Below the pieces are notes generated by a model. The model searched no databases and had not been told where the DNA came from. It saw only the letters and a program-made list of their open reading frames with translations. Shown here one piece after another: positions 12,523 through 23,323 of a DNA stretch of 64,000 nucleotides. Made by a program: the position numbers and the translations under genes. Position 1 is the stretch's first letter, and each line of letters begins with the position of its first letter. Source of the stretch: Sanderia malayensis (Eukaryota; Cnidaria; Scyphozoa; Semaeostomeae; Pelagiidae); NCBI GenBank assembly GCA_013076295.1, contig RQOL01000855.1, positions 2,170,001 to 2,234,000 of the forward strand. The letters run 5' to 3'.

Positions 12523-13054
12523 CCCTAACCCTAACCCTAATCTTAACCCTAACCCTTACCCTAACCGATACACCATACACTGTCAGTAGCATTACGTCAT
12601 GTATACTCTTGCGCAGTAGCCTATATATGGCACTGCGCATTCACACCCACCTTTACGGCCTCTAACCCTAACCCTAACCCTAACCCTAACCGATACACCA
12701 TACACTGTCAGTAGTATTACGTCATATATGCTCCTGCGTAGTAGCCTATATATCACACTGCGCATACACACCCACCTTTACGGCCTCTAACCCTAACCCT
12801 AACCCAAACCCCAACCCTAACCCTAACCGATACACCATACACTGTCAGTAGCATTGCGTCATGTATACTCCTGCGCAGTAGCCTATACGTGGCACTGCGC
12901 ATACTCACCCACCTTTACGGCCTCCAACCCTAGCCCTAACCCAAACCCTAACCCTCACTGATACACCATACACTGTCAGTAGTATTACGTCATGTATGCT
13001 CCTGCGCAGTAGCCTATATATGACACTGCGCATACACACCCACCTTTACGGCCT

Positions 13055-13086
<32 letters not shown>

Positions 13087-13265
13087 AAGCCCCAACTTTA
13101 ACCCTAACCGATACACCATACACTGTCAGTAGCATTACGTCATGTATACTCCTGCGCAGTAGCCTATGTATGACACTGCGCATACACACCCACCTTTACG
13201 GCCTCCAACCCTATCCCTAACCCTAACCCAAGCCCCAACCTTAACACTAACCGACACCATACACT
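12433..13265. repeat. Satellite with telomere-like (CCCTAA)n blocks, copy A
   Basis: Six units of about 125-150 bp each carry a unique part (ACTGTCAGTAGCATTACGTC ... CACCCACCTTTACGGCCTC) and then two to five CCCTAA repeats with variants such as CCCAAA and CCCCAA. CCCTAA is the complement of the vertebrate-type telomere repeat TTAGGG, so this is an interstitial or subtelomere-like satellite. The collinearity of copies A and B ends in the last unit. Confidence 0.92.
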
Positions 13266-14382
13266 ATCCTCACTGTGATGTATTCTGACACGTGACCAGG
13301 ATAAGATAATTTATGCATTTTTACTAGTAACATCCGGGATATTTCTATCTCCCAGAGGGGAATAAGGGCATATATATTGGTTCCTCGTGGTTATCACAGT
13401 TCTCTAACAAATACGCACCAAGTCAGAGAATTTGGTGGTCTAAGTTTCGTCTTTCATCGTCTGACACCGTCGCTGCCAAAAAATTCATCAGCATGTCGTC
13501 TCCACGACCGAGTCAACCCTTCGCTGAGGCCATTCGTGCCCTTGTTAGGCAGTTAAGTATTCAAGCGGTTCCCTCTACAGCTTCCTCATCAGGTCTGTGG
13601 GTTCCAGCCACGTTGGTAATTCAAGTCGGTGCTTCTTCTCACGCCCTCTCAAGACAAGACATCTCGGTTTCGTCTGGTCAGGCTGCTGTTACCTCTCCTA
13701 CCAGTGTATGCCGCTCATATGTTCTCCTCCAGCTGTCGTTTTCTCAGACCATGTGCCCCAGCGCAAAGTGCAGACAAGCTTGCTGAACCTGTGTCGCCGC
13801 CCGTCAAGATATCTTTGTGAGTTTGCTTTTTTCATTTTACCCCGAGACCCATCCCCGTTGTCGCCTCGATTCGCTTTAAGTTTTTCCCAATTTGTCTCGC
13901 GAGGTCAGTCCTGCATAAGTTAAGTTTTTCGTTGTCCCCGTGTCTTTGGTTTTTTTTTCTTAATTCTTTTAGCCTTCCCCTAATTTTTTGTCTCGCATTA
14001 AAGTGATTTTTCGGAGTAGGCCCTTTTGCTTCTGTTTATCTTTCCACTTTTACCGAGGTTTTTGTGTTCTCTGTCATAACGTCTCTCCGGATATTCCTGT
14101 GCGTGTTCTGCTTTGCGTATTTTATTCTTTATTTTCCCCTGTGCGCCTAAAATTCCTTTACGCTCCTTTTCTTTTATAAGCCATTGTAAGTTTTCATCTT
14201 TCGTTTTGATTTCGTTATGCCGTCTATTGCATTTGCCCTCATCCCTCTCCAGCATCGCTTCTCTTGGGACTGCCAAAATCTTATCCTTCTACACCCTAGG
14301 ATTTTTTCCACTGTCCTCGCTAAAATTTAAAGTTTGTTATTTCCCCAGCCGTTACTTCCCGTCGGTTATTGCGATGTGCTTA
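13266..14382 (+). other. Unique region between satellites, no gene recognised
   Basis: The sequence is pyrimidine-rich on the + strand. An ORF at 13493-13786 (97 codons, starting MSSPRPSQPFAEAIRALVRQ) has splice-like signals inside it. It matches no family I know, but its position beside satellite arrays would fit a decayed mobile element. Nothing else is supported. Confidence 0.3.
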
Positions 14383-17365
14383 TTCAAAATCTTCATGTAT
14401 TTGTATCGCGATGTTTTATGCTTCATGAGATGATCATGTTATCGCATATCGATTTCGTTTCCCCGATATTGCGATGTAAAATTTCTGTGATGATCATGTG
14501 TTTGTATCGCGATGTTTATGTTTTATGAGATGATCATGTTATCGCATATCGATTTCGCACCCCGATATTGCGATGTAAAAATTTTTATGATGATCATGTG
14601 TTTGTATCGCGATGTTTTATGGTCCATGAGATGATCATGTTATCGCATATCGATTTCGTTACCCTGATAGTGCGATGTGTAATTGTTCTATGATGATCAT
14701 GTGTGTGTATCGCGATGTTTTATGGTCCATGAGATGATCATATTATCGCATATCGATTTTATCAACCTGATATTGCGATGTAAAAATTCTATGAGGATCA
14801 TGTGTTTGTATCGCGATGTTTTATGCTTTATGAGATGATCATGTTATCGCATATCGATTTCGCACCCCGATATTGCGATGTAAAATTTCTGTGATGATCA
14901 TGTGTTTGTATCGCGATGTTTATGCTTTATGAGATGATCATGTTATCGCATATCGATTTCGTCACCCCGATAGTGCGATGTGTAATTCTATGTAATGATC
15001 ATGTGTTTGTATCGCGATGTTTTATGGTCCATGAGATGATCATGTTATCGCATATCGATTTTGTCACCCTGATATTGCGATGTGTAACTCTATGTGATGA
15101 TCATGTGTTTGTATCGCGATGTTTTATAGTCCATGAGATGATCATGTTATCGCAAATCGATTTCGTCACCCCGATAGTGCGATGGGTAATTCTATGTGAT
15201 GTTCATGTGTTTGTATCGCGATGTTTTATGCTCTGCGAGACGATCACGTTATTGGCATGCCGATTTTGTTACCCCAGTATTGTGATGTGTAATGTCTACG
15301 ATGATCATGCCTGGTGTATCGCGATGTTTATCATGAATGCGTTGATCATGCTTTCGCATTTCGATTTCGTTCCCCTGATAGTGCGATGTGTAGTTGTTCT
15401 AGATGATCATGTGCTTGTATCGCGATGTTTATGTTTTATGAGATGATCATGTTGTCGCTTTTCGATTTTGTTCCCCTGATTTTGCGATGTGTCATTTTCT
15501 GAGATGATCATGTGTTTTGTTATAGCGATGTTTATCATGAATGCGTTGATCATGTTTTCACATTTCGATTTCGTCCCCCTGATAGTGCGATGTGTAATTG
15601 TTCTATAATGATCATGTGTTTATATCGCGAGTTTATGTTTTATGAGATGATCATGTTGTCGCTTTTCGATTTTGTTCCCCTGATTTTGCGATGTGTCACT
15701 TCTGAGATGATCATGTGTTTTTGTATCGCGATGTTTAGCATGAATGCGTTGATCATGTTTTCGCCTTTCGATTTCGTTACCCTGGTATGCGATGTGTAAT
15801 TGTTCTATGATGATCATGTGCTTGTATCGCGATGTTTATGTTTTATGAGATGATCATGTTGTCGCTTTTTGGATTTCGTTCCCCCTGATTTGCGATGTGT
15901 CATTTCTGAGATGATCATGTTTTTGTATAGCATGTTTATCATGAATGCGTTGATTATGTTTCATTTCATTTCGTTCCCCTGATATGCGATGTGTAATTGT
16001 TCTAGTATGATCATGTGCTTGTATCGCGATGTTTATGTTTATGAGATGATCATGTTGTCGCTTTTCGATTTTGTTCCCCTGATTTGCGATGTGTCATTCT
16101 GAGGATATCATGTGTTTTTGTATCGCGATGTTTAGCATGAATGCGTTGATCATGTTTCGCCTTTCGATTTCGTTACCCTGGTATTGCGATGTGTAATTGT
16201 TCTATGGATGATCATGTGTTTTATCGCGATGTTTATGTTTTATGAGATGATCATGTTGTCGCTTTTGGATTTCGTTCCCCTGATTTTGCGATTTGTCATT
16301 TCTGAGATGATCATGTTTTTGTATAGCGATGTTTATCATGAATGCGTTGATTATGTTTTCGCATTTCGATTTCGTTCCCCTGATATGCGATGTGTAGTTG
16401 TTCTAGATGATCATGTGCTTGTATCGCGATGTTATGTTTATGAGATGATCATGTTGTCGCTTTTCGATTTGTTCCCCTGATTTTGCGATGTGTCATTTCT
16501 GAGATGATCATGTGTTTTTGTATAGCGATGTTTATCATGAATGCGTTGATCATGTTTTCACATTTCGATTTCGTCCCCTGATAGTGCGATGTGTAATTGT
16601 TCTATAATGATCATGTGTATATCGCAGGTTTATGTTTTATGAGATGATCATGTTGTCGCTTTTTCGATTTTGTCCCCTGATTTTGCGATGTGTCATTCTG
16701 AGATGATCATGTGTTTTTGTATCGCGATGTTTAGCATGAATGCGTTGATCATGTTTTCGCATTTCGATTTCGTTCCCTGGTATTGCGATGTGTAATTGTT
16801 CTATGATGATCATGTGTTTGTATCGCGAGTTTACGTTTTATGAGATGATCATGTTATCGCATATCGATTTTCGTTACCCTGATATGCGATGTGTAATGTT
16901 CTATGATGATCATGTGTTGTATCGCGATGTTTACGTTTTATGAGATGATCATGTTTTCGCATATCGATTTCGTTACCCTGATGCGATGTGTAATTGTTGT
17001 TCTATGATGATCAATGTGTTTGTATCGCGAGGTTTATGTTTTATGAGATGATCATGTTATTGCATATCGATTTCGCACCCCGCTATTGCGATGTAAAATT
17101 TCTATGATGATCATGTGTTCGTACCGCGATGTTTTATGCTTTATGAAATGATCATGCTATCGCTTATCGATTTCGTTACCCCGATATTGCGATGTGTAAT
17201 TGCCAAGATGATCTTGTGTTTCGATCACGACGTTTCACGATGTATAAGAAGAGCATGTTTCTCGAATTTTGATTTTGTTCCCCTGATAATGCGATGTTAA
17301 ATCGCGATGTTCAAAATGTATGAGATGATCATGTTTTTGCATTTCGATGTTCATTGCCATGATTG
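14383..17365. repeat. Roughly 100-bp satellite array, main block
   Basis: About 30 head-to-tail units each hold TGATGATCATGTG, TTTGTATCGCGATGTTT, GAGATGATCATGTT, TATCGCATATCGATTTCG and a TGCGATGTGTAAT piece. Palindromes TGATCA (twice), TCGCGA and, in many units, ATCGAT recur at a fixed spacing. Units vary by small indels, and two subfamilies (ATATCGATTTCG versus CTTTTCGATTTTG) alternate in the middle. Frames such as 14916-15446 arise from the repeat and are not genes. Confidence 0.95.
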
Positions 17366-17416
17366 TTGCCATGGCTTGTTGCCCTAATCGTTGCCTCAGG
17401 GATCATGAGATTTCTT

Positions 17417-17985
17417 TGATTTCGATGTTTGTCCTTTTAGCTGTCTCTTTTCTCATCTGTACTCGCTACCATCTATTTTCATTTCACTCTCTCCGGCTCA
17501 GTCACTTGGGGGCCTAACTAAGGGCCTTAATGCGCGGCATTCGTGCTGTCAGCTCTGAGTGGCTGGGATTGGGGGTCCTCCATCTGTCTTTGCTTTTGTT
17601 ATGTTTCTTCACTGGGATAACTTTCTCTTTTCACTCTATTGTATCTATCATTTCCAAGTACGTTACGTCTACCGCCAAGTGTACCGTCGATGGTCGACCC
17701 TCAAACCAGCCACTCAGCTGCATGTTCGCACGATATGAGCAGTTCGTTGCAATAGAACGATAATGAAATGCGTAATTTTTCTCGATGATCATGTAGTTGT
17801 ATCGCAGGTGTTTTACCATGTAAGAGATGATCAGGTTTTTTCCCACTTCGATTTTGTCTCCCTTCTATTCCGAAGTGTAATTTCCACGATAATCATGTGC
17901 CTCCACCGCGATGTTTGCATGTATGAGATGATCACCTTTTTCGCATTTCGATCTGGTTCCCCTGATATTGGGATGTGCAATTTTC
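17417..17985. repeat. Direct repeat within the satellite zone, copy 1
   Basis: It matches 18836-19406 with few changes, offset by about 1.42 kb. Inside is a non-satellite stretch (from CTCCGGCTCAGTCACTTGGG near 17491 to about 17760) with imperfect inverted parts: CAGCTCTGAGTGGCTGG near 17550 and CCAGCCACTCAGCTG near 17708. It may be a MITE-like insert spread with the array. Confidence 0.85.
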
Positions 17986-18700
17986 CAAAATGAACTTTCG
18001 TTTATATCACGATGTTTATAATGTATGAAACGGTCATGTCTTCGCATTCTTGATTTCGTTAGCCTGATATTCCGATGTGTAACTTCTAAGACGATCATGT
18101 TTTATATCGCACTGTTTCTGTTTGATGAGATGATCATGTAGTTGCATCGCGGGTATTTATGCCTTTGATCATGATCACGTTTTTCGCTTATCCGTTTCGC
18201 TTCCCCGAGACTGCGATATGTAATTTACGAGATGATCATGTGTTCTTTATCGCGAGATTTTCTACCTCATATGTGGTCCATGTTTTTCACAGAGCATTTT
18301 CATTGCCCCAATGTTCCGTTGTGTAGAATTTTGCGATGATCACGCAGTTGTATCGTGACTTGCCCTCTATGATGACCATCCTTTCGCATATCGATTTTTC
18401 GTTCTCCCAGATGTCGCAATTTATAACTTATGAGATGACTGTGTGCATGTATAGCAATTGTTTACACCTTCCCGAGACTGCGATTTGCACTTCCTGGTCC
18501 TGCAATGATCCTGTGTTTTTGTATCATGACGTTTTAACTTTATGAGAAGATCATGTCTTTTTCGCTCATCGAGTTCGTTTCCCTGTTACTGCAATGTGTC
18601 TATTATGATGATTATGTGATTTTATCGCAATATTTTCTGCTTTATGAGATGATCAGGTCTTCCGCGTATCGATTTCATTCCCCAGCTCCTACGATGTTCT
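17763..18700. repeat. Diverged block of the 100-bp satellite
   Basis: Degenerate units keep GATGATCA and ATCGC/TCGCATTTCGAT motifs at about 90-105 bp spacing, but with many substitutions. It looks like the older flank of the same array. Confidence 0.8.
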
Positions 18701-18835
18701 CACTGTTCCGATAGCAAGGTTGCACTTCATCCATGTGATCGACTCTAAACTATGTGTGTCCTCATTTCGATATCCATGTCATCCAAAACATTCTATTATG
18801 TCCACTATGTTGTCAAGTATCTATTCTTCTTGTCT

Positions 18836-19406
18836 TGATTTCGACGCTTGTCTTTTTAGCTGTCTCTTTTCTGACCTGCACTCGCTACTATTTTATCCTC
18901 ATTCTTCAACTCTCTCCGGCTCAGTCACTTGGGGGCCTAACTAAGGGCCTTAATGCGCGGCATTCGTGCTGTCAGCTCTGAGTGGCTGGGATTGGGGGTC
19001 CTCCATCTGTCTTTGCTTTTGTGTTATGTTCCTTCGCTGGGTTAACTTTCTCTTTTCACTCTATTGTATCTATCATTTCCACGTACGTTACGTCTACCGC
19101 CAACTGTGCCGTCGATGGTCGACCCTCAAAACCAGCCACTCAGCTGCATGTTCGCACGATATGAGCAGTTCGTTGCAATAGAACGATAATGAAATGCGTA
19201 ATTTTTCTCGATGATCATGTAGTTGTATCGCAGGTGTTTTACCACGTAAGAGATGATCAGGTTTTTTCCCACTTCGATTTGTCTCCCTTCTATTCCGAAG
19301 TGTAATTTCCACGATAATCATGTGCCTCCATCGCGATGTTTGCATGTATGAGATGATCACTTTTTCGCATTTCGATCTGGTTTCCCTGATATTGGGATGT
19401 GCAATT
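18836..19406. repeat. Direct repeat within the satellite zone, copy 2, cut by the gap
   Basis: This is the second copy of 17417-17985, including the CTCCGGCTCAG segment (from 18911) and renewed satellite units from about 19190. It breaks off at the run of N, so the array probably continues in the unsequenced gap. Confidence 0.85.
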
Positions 19407-19506
19407 NNNNNNNNNNNNNNNNNNNNNNNNNNNNNNNNNNNNNNNNNNNNNNNNNNNNNNNNNNNNNNNNNNNNNNNNNNNNNNNNNNNNNNNNNNNNNN
19501 NNNNNN
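19407..19506. other. Assembly gap (100 N)
   Basis: Exactly 100 ambiguous bases, the usual placeholder for a scaffold gap of unknown size. It lies inside satellite, where assembly normally fails, and separates copy A from the single-copy genes and copy B. Confidence 0.99.
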
Positions 19507-19952
19507 CTCATGATGTGCCCCAACACTGATTTGCACCAGAATGCCTAATACATTATGTTGATCTATTATATTTCGCAATCGTCTTCATGCATGCATGCAT
19601 GTTATGTATTCAAATTGAAATATTTGATCATTACGTATTCATTGTTTCCTCCAAGGCAAGGCTTGTACTTCACAGTTTATAATAGTTTTACGATGGAGTA
19701 TCAAATTAAACCCTTCCATGATAATATATGGAATGACAATAGAAGCCCAATTAACCAGGAATCGGAAATTTGTTCTTGTTTTATGCAGAGTGGGAGGAAT
19801 GTACGTAATTTTAGCATCAATGCAGAGGTGTTGCCCTTAATTTTCTTTCCTTGATTGTTTGCTATTGTACTGCTTGGCACCAAAGGCGCAGTACTTTGCA
19901 ATGCTAACAACCTTTAGATTCTAAGCTCCATGATTTATAACTGTATGTTACG

Positions 19953-22430
19953 TCAGGTGCCTCCGCGACACCTCTCCCCGGAATGCCAAGGAGTTTCGTT
20001 TTGATGAGATTCTATGCCAAAACATCGTGTGGGGACAGTTTGAAAATCAGGCAGTTATTAAGTAAATAGGAGAAGCTTACCTGAATTTTCACTTGGGTTT
20101 GTGTCTGTTACATCCACGTGTGAATTCCCTGTGAATTGGATAGAGAAATAAAACAATTTAGTTTTTTACACAAACGAAATCAGTGGAAACACGAGAGTTG
20201 TAGTTAAGGGCATCAAAAGGTGATAAGAGCTGCCGTGTTCATTTCGATTTAAGTAGCCAATTATCATTTGCATAGCGGTCGCTTGTGCCAACATACATGA
20301 CATAGTGGCCTGTTTTCCGTTTGGTAGTGTGTGCCAAGTTCATTTAGCGGACCATCTTTCTAATTATGCCTCATAATTACCGCATTAACGTCAATGGAGC
20401 AAGCTAATTTTCATAATTGACAGTACATTTGTGCATGCTTTCAGAAGCGTATATGTATACGAATGTAAAGGAATAGCCATTTAATGGGAGGCAGGTGTTA
20501 GCCCAAAGGATGTAGTTATTGGTACAAATGGGCATTAGCCCACGTAGGAATGCATGTATTTTTGCGTGTTATGTTATTGTGATACAAGCTAATTATCCTC
20601 GCGTTGCGTACCATTACAGTTAAATGGGAGCAAAACAAGGAAAGGGCGAAGTTCCGCTTTATCAAAACACAGTTTCATGGTCGCAATACTGAGCAAGGAA
20701 AGACTTTGTTCATTTGGTAACAACCTGTGTTTTGTTAAGATCCTTTGCCCCAACCCACGCCCACGTTCATTCACTTGTGGTCGTTCAATTTATTGGCATG
20801 CTTGTGTGAATGGTAGTACGATTTGTGAGTTCATGCACGAGCTAGACACTGAATGCAATATTGCATTTCTTTATTCTCCTCAGTCTCGACACAATACCGA
20901 GGCGTGCGCCTTTTCCGTTTCGCGCAATCATTACAACGCAATGCTGGTCCGATTAGATGCATTCAATGTAAGCCTTCCTGAAGTCTAACCCTTTGAGCGG
21001 AATTCTACTGTTAATACATAAGAGAAAAGATAACACAGTGGAAGGAAATGATTGGCTCAGACCACTTCCATTTATTGTTTCATTTAATTGAATTAGGCTC
21101 TCTCATTCTTCTCTTTCCCCAGCACATTCATTCGATACAATACAGTATCACGACAAATCATAACCTCCACCAAGCTGCATCACACATAATAATCACAATC
21201 AAGCCATTTTTCTTTCTTTTCCAAAGAACAACAAATCATTGAATAATCATCAAGCCACCACTCAAAGAAAGATATGGTCGCTATGTCAATCACTGATGTA
21301 TGCACTATGCACTATGAGCAGGACGGATGGCTCATTTTTTATCGATAAGACTCATTAGGATAAGCAATTGAAAAGTTTTTCTCGCAGACGTTTATCGTCG
21401 AGTCCCTTTGCAATTATTCATTTAAAATTACTTAGCTTTTATTAACTGACGTAGATATTGGTAATTGGCTTTTGGCTCCATGTTGTAGTAAACGTTGTAC
21501 AAAGATATGTTTTATGCCAAAAGGTTATCGAAAGTGTTTATACTTCATACCGAAAGCTAAGCAATTGACTTGATATAGTTGTGCTATTGTATCTCTTATA
21601 GTGCTGAAGAGATTGTTTACGCTAATCATAGTTCAAGTTTAGTTACTGATTTAGAGGTTTAGTCCCTAAAACTGGTCCTTATTTTCAGCTGGAGCTCCCT
21701 TCGCTTCACTGTAAAGCCTGGTTTCCATATAGTCGTTGAGGGTCGTTTAGGGTCGCTCAAGGGGTAAAATCAACTTTTGACAATGTTTCTCTTTGATTTT
21801 AACCCTTCAGCGACCCTCAGCAATCCTAAACGACTATATGGAAACCAGGTTTAAGTCGCTGGTCTTTGTTTTCCTAGCGGTTCAATGTAGCAGTACAGTT
21901 ATAGGTGTATTGAAAGGCTTTAAAGCAATGTAATGTGTTATTGAATAAACCAAACGCATACCTTTGTTTCTGACTATGGCGCTGGGTTTGATGCAAACGC
22001 CAGTGTTGTGATCAGGTAAACTGTTGCAGTTGAGATCATCAGGCCACTGGAATCCGAACATTGTGATCGTATGAAGGCAACTTGCTTTGACGTTTTCACA
22101 TACGGATCGGCACGGCAGAATGCGGTCGTTGTAGTCTTCGAAGCATATCGGCTGGTACATCATGCATATGAAGAACAACAGATCATCGGAGCATTTCGTT
22201 ATTCGTAGAAGATTGAAATACCCGAAGAGTTCTGAACGTCGCGTTGAGAGGTATATTTGCGGGATGATTCGCGTTCTGTTGTAGCCAAGTTGACTGCAGG
22301 CTTTCAGCTCCAAGCCCGTGCATTTCTGCACTGGTATATGCCTCATGCCGAGAGATAGGCATTGCACTGTTGAAGTTGCCAACAAAACTGTTATCATCAT
22401 CATCATCATCATTTTCCTAGTACAAGACAT
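19953..22430 (-). CDS. Secreted Frizzled-type cysteine-rich domain protein
   Basis: Three exons: 22430-21962, 20128-20081, 20011-19953 (stop TGA), phases 1 and 1, 191 residues. A signal peptide (about residues 1-26, with a run of Met) is followed by an FZ domain: LGYNRT near the start, then CSDDLLFFICMMYQPIC, LPCRSVCENVKASC and WPDDLNC, the spacing of the ten-cysteine Wnt-binding fold of Frizzled and SFRP proteins. There are no transmembrane helices or netrin module in the modelled exons, so it would be a free FZ domain, perhaps binding Wnt-like ligands outside the cell. The two small 3' exons encode a Ser/Thr/Asn-rich tail ending GERCRGGT; they fit in phase with good splice sites but are less certain than exon 1. 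Confidence 0.8.
21717..21849. mobile_element. MITE with 21-bp terminal inverted repeats
   Basis: The ends CCTGGTTTCCATATAGTCGTT and their exact complement are 21 bp each. Inner parts (GGGTCGCTCAAGGG / CCCTTCAGCGACCC) are also roughly inverted, so the 133 bp fold as a near-palindrome. It sits in intron 1 of the FZ-domain gene. The target duplication is unclear. Confidence 0.85.
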
Positions 22431-23323
22431 GATTCACGCTTGATGTGCACAAAATTAAACTTACGAATGAATAAATAGATGTTAAATTGCGGATTAATCT
22501 TTGCTGAACTGAAGTATTCTCTTCTGGTAGGATTCGAAAATGCGTTACTGGTTTGTCTTTGAATGTTTTGAATGTGATGGATGTCAGCTTTTGGCTTTTA
22601 TAGGAATCGAGCTGGTTAACTCGTTTTGTCTCAATGCATATCATTAACATGTTTAGCTAATTGCCTAATACATTCACGCCTTTGTCAGCTGGATATTGGT
22701 CTTTAATTGCTAATAGAACAGCAATATCAGCCCCCCTTGATATACGCTGGTCGCAATGTCATTTGAAATGCGTATTTTTACTGAATCGCTTGTAGACAAT
22801 TTTTACTTGAGAGGTGGCTTGATTGATCACACCGTTTCCTGTGCAGTCAGACTTTTATGTTGCGAAATGAAACGCTTTTCCATTGTGCATTTTTCAACAA
22901 AAGTATTTATTTCGGTAGTTTTCAACCCTTAACTGGTCCCGCTCGCATAGTTTGGTTTACGTTTATGGCATGCACACCACAAAGCTTAGCTAATTGTTGC
23001 TTAATTAGATTTTGCAACAAAGAAAATAATGCAATTTCCTTCTTTAATATTTCATCACAAGTTCTTGTTTTTGGCAAGTTGTCACATTTTTCACACGTCG
23101 TGTCACAGAATAAATGACTTCTGTCATTGACAACTGATGACGTTATAAATCCCCACCCACTTGAACTCTTTATCAAAAAGAGGCTATTTGGCCTAGCCTC
23201 CAATTTCATTTTCGTTCAACTTTTGTTAATGTTATTTCCTCTTTAAATCACAAAAATTAGGATAATTTGTTGAATCATTTTGTTCCTAATTGCTGCAAGA
23301 TATGAATAAAAGGTAGGGGAGTA
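22431..23323. promoter_or_regulatory. Divergent intergenic region between the FZ-domain gene and EIPR1
   Basis: The two genes are head to head about 890 bp apart, so both promoters should lie here. I see no TATA box or repeated element of note; the short frames inside have no family features. Confidence 0.5.

Larger units (their letters stand above)
1..13265. repeat. Segmental duplication, copy A
   Basis: The first base of the window matches position 30014, and the two blocks stay collinear to 13265 / 43233. They share the ORP9-like gene, the spacer, the RFWD3-like gene and the telomere-like satellite. Copy A begins before the window, so its left edge is not seen. Divergence is uneven: about 2880-6560 is almost identical to copy B apart from rare SNPs and an 11-bp indel, while about 1370-2760 and 6640-8130 carry many substitutions and indels. 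It may be a true duplication or two haplotypes placed in series. Confidence 0.95.

Noticed and set aside
12500..13260. A true chromosome end (telomere)
   Set aside because: The CCCTAA blocks are short, interrupted by a unique spacer, and flanked on both sides by ordinary sequence with genes.
14916..15446. 176-residue frame and similar frames in the satellite zone
   Set aside because: Built from the 100-bp satellite; each unit gives the same CFMVHEMIMLSHIDFV-type peptide and frames break wherever units have indels.
14383..17365. Evenly spaced repeats resembling a CRISPR array
   Set aside because: The whole unit is repeated with no unique spacers, and the setting is an animal nuclear genome.
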